In this document: positions 60,267 to 64,000 of the stretch, piece after piece
How the letters are laid out: each line of letters opens with the position of its first letter
Position numbering within the stretch: position 1 is the stretch's first letter
DNA from: Collinsella sp. AF23-4AC
GTDB taxonomy: Bacteria > Actinomycetota > Coriobacteriia > Coriobacteriales > Coriobacteriaceae
DNA: 64,000 nt
Reading direction: 5' to 3'
Assembly (NCBI RefSeq): GCF_003462685.1
Contig: NZ_QRVE01000005.1
Location: 1 to 64,000 of the forward strand
Notes under the pieces: generated by a model
What the model was told of the DNA's origin: nothing
The model's input: the letters and a program-made list of their open reading frames with translations, nothing else
Database searches by the model: none
Position numbers and translations under genes: made by a program

Positions 60267-61388
60267 CTATTCCGCGCCCTCCCGGCACATCATGCCGAGG
60301 GCCCAGAGCCACCTCACGAGCTCGGCCGCGGTGGCCGCGTTGGCCTTCGCCGCGGGCATGCCGCGGGCGAGCATCTCCTCGCGCCGCCGCAGGAGCCGCT
60401 CGGACCCCTTCCTCCCGTGCATCCTTATCTCGAGGGGCACGCCCGTGTCCCTCGGCATGAGCTTCGGCTGGTGCCGTGCCGCGGCGTAGCACCATGAGCC
60501 CTCAACGGCCAGCTTCCTCACGAGCGCGTTGCCCGCACCGCTGATGCCTCCGAGCCGCACGGAGTCGCCACTCGACCTCTGACTCGGCGCGAGGCCGAAA
60601 TAGGCCGTGACCTGCCTTCCGGAACGGAACCTCGTGAAGTCGCCGACCTCGGCCGAGAAGGCTGCGGCCAGCGCGAAGGCGCAGCCCTTGATCGACTGGA
60701 GGGCGGCCGCCTCCGCGGCGATCGGGCTGGCATCCACGGCTGCCCTGTACTCGGAGAGCAGGTCCGCCCGGGCCTCCGCCGCGGCCTCGACCTCGTTCCT
60801 CAGGGCGGCGAGCGCCCGAACCCCGCCATCGTCCTCAGGCCTGACCTTGTCGAGCCACCTCAGGAAGTCGTAGGTCCAGTACTTCCTCGGGTTGCCGGCG
60901 GGCGTGGTGCCGCCGTAGACGAACCCCCGCCTTGCGAGGAAGGCGAGCAGCCGCTGCTTGGCGGTCGCCAGGCGCGCGGTCGCCCCGTCGTAGGCGCCGG
61001 CGAGGTCCCTGATGCCCTCGACCTCGGGGGAGGGGACCCATACGGGGGAGATGTCGTGGGCGAGTATCGCCTTGGCCATCCTGGCGGCGTCGTTCCTGTC
61101 GTTCTTGGAGGCCGAGTCGGCGGCCGACCTGGGGATCTTCGAGACCGCGGCGACGACGCACTCGACGCCGAGCCCGGCGAGCTCCCTTTGCGGGGCGAAG
61201 CCGGGGTAGCCGCTCTCGTAGGCCGCGAGCGACGGCCCGGGGAACCCATCCATCCACCCGGCGATCTCGCCCCAGGGGTTGCCGGGGAACCTCCTCGTCA
61301 CGGCCTCGCCGGTGTCCGCGTCGAGGGCGCAGACGGTGGTCGACCTCAGGTGGACGTCCATCCCGAACGCGGTAGAATGCTTTGGCAT
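60267..61388 (-). CDS. IS110-family transposase
   Basis: The 373-residue protein has the RuvC-like N-terminal domain starting GMDVHLRSTTVCALD (catalytic Asp) and KNDRNDAARMAKA (further acids), and the C-terminal Tnp_20 domain with a serine motif in APSQRSSGDSVRLGGISGAGNALVRKL. The frame appears intact, so the element may be active. A GAGG-type ribosome site lies 5 bases before the start. Confidence 0.93.
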   Translation of the reverse strand: MPKHSTAFGMDVHLRSTTVCALDADTGEAVTRRFPGNPWGEIAGWMDGFPGPSLAAYESGYPGFAPQRELAGLGVECVVAAVSKIPRSAADSASKNDRNDAARMAKAILAHDISPVWVPSPEVEGIRDLAGAYDGATARLATAKQRLLAFLARRGFVYGGTTPAGNPRKYWTYDFLRWLDKVRPEDDGGVRALAALRNEVEAAAEARADLLSEYRAAVDASPIAAEAAALQSIKGCAFALAAAFSAEVGDFTRFRSGRQVTAYFGLAPSQRSSGDSVRLGGISGAGNALVRKLAVEGSWCYAAARHQPKLMPRDTGVPLEIRMHGRKGSERLLRRREEMLARGMPAAKANAATAAELVRWLWALGMMCREGAE

Positions 61389-61512
61389 GGGAGCCTCCCA
61401 ACCTCGTTGCGGCGCGGCTGCGCCTATGGCACTTCAACATCATTGTCGCAGCCCCGACCCGCGGTCACGAGCGGGGGCTCCTGTCTTTTTAGTGCCCTCG
61501 GATTGGGTCATA

Positions 61513-61711
61513 GTGTCTGTCCGCGCCAAAACATCGGCGTTGCCATGGCCCAGATGCGGCACTTGGGGACGGTCCTTGCACCGATCTGTCGATTGAACAT
61601 CGTTGCACGTTCGCGCTATCATGCATGGTTAAATTGGTTAGCCGTGGCAAACGGTTAGCCATGGTGAACATAAATACAACGCCCTGTGGGCGCCGGGGGA
61701 GGAACACGGAC
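61513..61711. other. Region between the IS element and feoAB
   Basis: TTGGGGACGGTCCTTGCA (about 61562) is a decayed GGGAC repeat. The remainder is AT-richer and probably holds the feoAB promoter. No gene is seen. Confidence 0.45.
61636..61660 (+). promoter_or_regulatory. Putative metal-regulator site before feoAB
   Basis: GGTTAGCC occurs at 61636-61643 and 61653-61660, with a 17-base period. GGTTAGC resembles a half of the DtxR/IdeR operator, where TTAGGTTAGC pairs with GCTAACCTAA. A ferrous iron importer would be a logical target, but the repeats are direct and not palindromic. Confidence 0.35.
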
Positions 61712-64000
61712 GTGAGGCTCGATACACTCGAGATTGGAAAGGACGCCGTCGTCGCATCGGTGACATCGGACGACCAGGCACTCCGACAGCATATTTTGGA
61801 CATGGGCCTAACGCCGGGCACCGAAGTCACCATGATGAAGTACGCCCCTATGGGCGATCCGCTCGAGATTCGTCTGCGTGGCTACGAGCTGACGCTGCGC
61901 AAGGACGATGCCGCACGCATTGAGCTCGTGGGTGTTCACGACACCGATACGGGTCCGCGCGCTAACGCCGCAATCGGCACGACGGAGCACCCGGCCCTGG
62001 GCGAGGGGACGTATTCGCCCCGTGCTGCCAAGACGGCCGTGCCCGAGGGCGCACCGCTGCATTTTGCCCTCGCCGGCAACCAAAACTGCGGTAAGACCAC
62101 GCTGTTCAACCAGCTTACGGGCTCCAACCAGCACGTCGGTAACTTTCCCGGCGTGACGGTCGACCGTAAGGACGGCACCATCCGTAACCATCCCGAGGCG
62201 AGCGTTACCGACCTGCCCGGCATTTACTCCCTGTCGCCGTACACGGGCGAGGAGATTGTCAGCCGTCAATTCATCCTTGACGAGCATCCCGACGCCATCA
62301 TCGACATCATCGACGCTACTAATATTGAACGTAACCTGTACCTGACGCTGCAGCTTATGGAGCTCGACCGCCCCATGGTCATCGCGCTCAACATGATGGA
62401 CGAAGTGACGGCCAACGGCGGCGCCGTGGACGTCAACCTGCTCGAGAGCCTGTTGGGCGTGCCTGTTGTCCCCATTAGCGCTGCCCGCAACGAGGGTATC
62501 GGCGAGTTGGTGGATCATGCCTTGCACGTGGCGCGGTTCCGCGAGCGCCCCGGTCGCCTGGACTTTTGCGCGCCCGACGGTCCGGACGGCGGTGCGCTGC
62601 ATCGCTGCATCCACGGTATTGCTAACCTGATCGAGGACCATGCCGTGACGGCGCACATTCCGGTGCGTTTTGCGGCGACCAAGCTGGTTGAAGGCGACGA
62701 GCTGGTGACCGAGGCGCTTCACCTGGATCGTAACGAGCTCGACGCTATCGAGCACATCATTACCCAGATGGAGGGCGAGGCCGGCACCGACCGCCTGTCC
62801 GCGCTGGCCGATATGCGCTTTAGCTTTATCGGCGACGTGTGCGGGCGCTGCGTCGTCAAGCCGCACGAAAGCCGCGAGCACGTGCGCTCCGTCAAGATTG
62901 ACCGCATCCTGACAGGTCGTTACACAGCCATTCCGGCGTTTCTGGTGATCATGGGCCTCGTCTTTTGGCTGACGTTTGGCGTGATCGGCGCGGCGTTGCA
63001 GGGACTCATGGAGGACGGCATCGCGGTCATCATCGCCTCGGCCGATGCGGGCCTCAAGGCGTTCGGTACCAACGACGTGGTGCGCTCGCTGGCTGTCGAC
63101 GGCGTGCTTACGGGTGTGGGCAGCGTGCTGACCTTTCTGCCGATTATCGTCGTGCTCTTCTTGTTCCTCTCCATTCTGGAAGACTCCGGCTACATGGCAC
63201 GCGTGGCCTTTGTCATGGATAAGGTGCTGCGTCGCTTTGGCCTGTCGGGCCGCAGCTTTGTGCCCATGCTCGTCGGTTTTGGCTGCACCGTGCCGGCCAT
63301 CATGTCGACGCGCACGCTGCCGTCCGAGCACGACCGCAAGATGACCGTCATGCTCACGCCGTTTATGAGCTGCTCGGCCAAGCTGCCGGTTTACGGCTTG
63401 CTGTGCGGAGCATTCTTCCCGCAGGCGACGGTCCCCGCCATGGTCTCGCTCTATCTGATCGGTATCGTGGTCGGCTGCATTGCCGCCCTGGTGCTCAACC
63501 GCACGGCATTTAAGGGCGACCCGGTGCCGTTTATCATGGAGCTCCCCAATTACCGCCTGCCGAGCGTCAAGACGACGGTGATGCTGGCATGGGATAAGGC
63601 CAAGGACTTCATCACCAAGGCCTTTACCATCATCTTTGCCGCCACCGTGGTCATCTGGTTCCTCCAGACGTTTGACATCCGCTTTAATGTGGTCGCCGAT
63701 CAGTCGCAGAGTCTACTTGCCGGTCTGGGTAGCATCATCGCGCCGGCGTTGGCGCCGCTTGGCTTTGGCGACTGGCGTGCATCCACGGCGCTCGTCACCG
63801 GACTTATCGCCAAGGAGAGCGTCATCTCGACCCTCACCGTGCTTTTGGATGCAACGTCACCCGCGGCGCTGTCGACCATGTTTTCGCCGTTTACCGCCTA
63901 CGTGTTCTTGGTCTTTACGCTGCTGTACCCGCCCTGCGTGGCGGCAATCGGTGCCGTCAAGAGCGAGTTGGGCGCGCGCTATGCCGTTGCCGTGTTCGCG
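61712..64000 (+). CDS. feoAB: FeoA-FeoB fusion, ferrous iron transporter (3' end beyond the window)
   Basis: The frame from GTG 61712 is open to the window edge (763 codons seen). An N-terminal FeoA SH3-like domain (about residues 1-75, LRQHILDMGLTPGTEV) is joined by a linker to the FeoB G-protein domain, with G1 GNQNCGKTT (about 121-129), FPGVTVDRK and DLPGIYSLSP (G3), then membrane helices from about residue 410 (including GFGCTVPAIMSTRTLPS). FeoA and FeoB are usually separate genes. GGGGAGG precedes the start. No antisense reading in this stretch is real. Confidence 0.94.
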   Translation, partial: MRLDTLEIGKDAVVASVTSDDQALRQHILDMGLTPGTEVTMMKYAPMGDPLEIRLRGYELTLRKDDAARIELVGVHDTDTGPRANAAIGTTEHPALGEGTYSPRAAKTAVPEGAPLHFALAGNQNCGKTTLFNQLTGSNQHVGNFPGVTVDRKDGTIRNHPEASVTDLPGIYSLSPYTGEEIVSRQFILDEHPDAIIDIIDATNIERNLYLTLQLMELDRPMVIALNMMDEVTANGGAVDVNLLESLLGVPVVPISAARNEGIGELVDHALHVARFRERPGRLDFCAPDGPDGGALHRCIHGIANLIEDHAVTAHIPVRFAATKLVEGDELVTEALHLDRNELDAIEHIITQMEGEAGTDRLSALADMRFSFIGDVCGRCVVKPHESREHVRSVKIDRILTGRYTAIPAFLVIMGLVFWLTFGVIGAALQGLMEDGIAVIIASADAGLKAFGTNDVVRSLAVDGVLTGVGSVLTFLPIIVVLFLFLSILEDSGYMARVAFVMDKVLRRFGLSGRSFVPMLVGFGCTVPAIMSTRTLPSEHDRKMTVMLTPFMSCSAKLPVYGLLCGAFFPQATVPAMVSLYLIGIVVGCIAALVLNRTAFKGDPVPFIMELPNYRLPSVKTTVMLAWDKAKDFITKAFTIIFAATVVIWFLQTFDIRFNVVADQSQSLLAGLGSIIAPALAPLGFGDWRASTALVTGLIAKESVISTLTVLLDATSPAALSTMFSPFTAYVFLVFTLLYPPCVAAIGAVKSELGARYAVAVFA

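Larger units (their letters stand above)
59991..61512 (-). mobile_element. IS110-family element, IS1111 type
   Basis: TATGACCCAATCCG at 59991-60004 is exactly inverted as CGGATTGGGTCATA at 61499-61512. These 14-base repeats flank a single transposase gene. Short subterminal inverted repeats and a longer non-coding part after the transposase (about 260 bases, against about 110 before it) fit the IS1111 group of IS110 elements. The actual ends may lie a few bases outside the repeats. Confidence 0.85.

Overview
The window is high-GC bacterial chromosome with densely packed genes, canonical Shine-Dalgarno sites and mostly short gaps. Gene content and order suggest a Coriobacteriia gut anaerobe, most like Collinsella. 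This is inferred from recall of family features (Orn/Lys-type MurE motif, ECF vitamin transporter, HipBA, the disA-ispDF-cysS-rlmB-rae1-tRNA-tuf-rpmG-secE-nusG-rplKA order), not from a search.

Layout, left to right. (1) 0.26-4.7 kb: an FMN riboswitch precedes a complete ECF riboflavin transporter (ribU, fused double ATPase, ecfT) and two tandem flavin-type PNPOx-fold proteins. (2) 4.8-9.95 kb: arginine/ornithine cluster argC-argJ-argB-argD behind ArgR-like boxes and closed by a terminator. (3) 10.2-10.6 kb: tRNA-Val beside a duplicated tRNA-3'-end unit. (4) 10.7-22.8 kb: housekeeping genes asnB, murE, a HAD phosphatase, murI, rph, rdgB, dtd, veg, ispE, tRNA-Pro, tatA, greA and a lysS with an extra tRNA-binding domain. 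(5) 23.1-33.6 kb: ThrE-type exporter, DUF2798 membrane protein, clpC, a DinJ/PIN toxin-antitoxin pair, pepD, hipBA and mntP. (6) 33.8-44.8 kb: the conserved disA-to-rplA block, interrupted at 39.4-40.1 kb by non-coding inverted-repeat families. (7) 44.9-46.4 kb: a decayed leucine operon. The leader peptide and attenuator look intact, leuA has lost its start codon and has an internal stop, and a deletion joins it to the 3' part of leuB. (8) 46.7-56.3 kb, minus strand: ECF sigma factor with a DUF4179 membrane protein, a metallophosphoesterase with a ParB-like/BMP fusion protein, mscS, a three-gene ABC importer and a WYL regulator. (9) 56.5-59.8 kb: asnS, a PTS IIA protein and an esterase. (10) 59.99-61.51 kb: an IS110-family (IS1111-type) element with 14-bp inverted repeats. 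(11) 61.7 kb to the edge: a FeoA-FeoB fusion, cut by the window.

The most distinctive feature is the set of dispersed intergenic hairpins. In several families the loop or core is conserved (for example GGGACAGG, TTTTACCAAA, GACCAGAAGGTC) while the stem changes from copy to copy and still pairs. These hairpins sit at gene ends, and in three cases share bases with the gene's stop codon. The IS element lies against one of them. The leading candidates for follow-up are these hairpins, the presumptive guide (bridge/seek) RNA region of the IS element, the orphan leucine attenuator and the ParB-like/BMP plus phosphoesterase pair.
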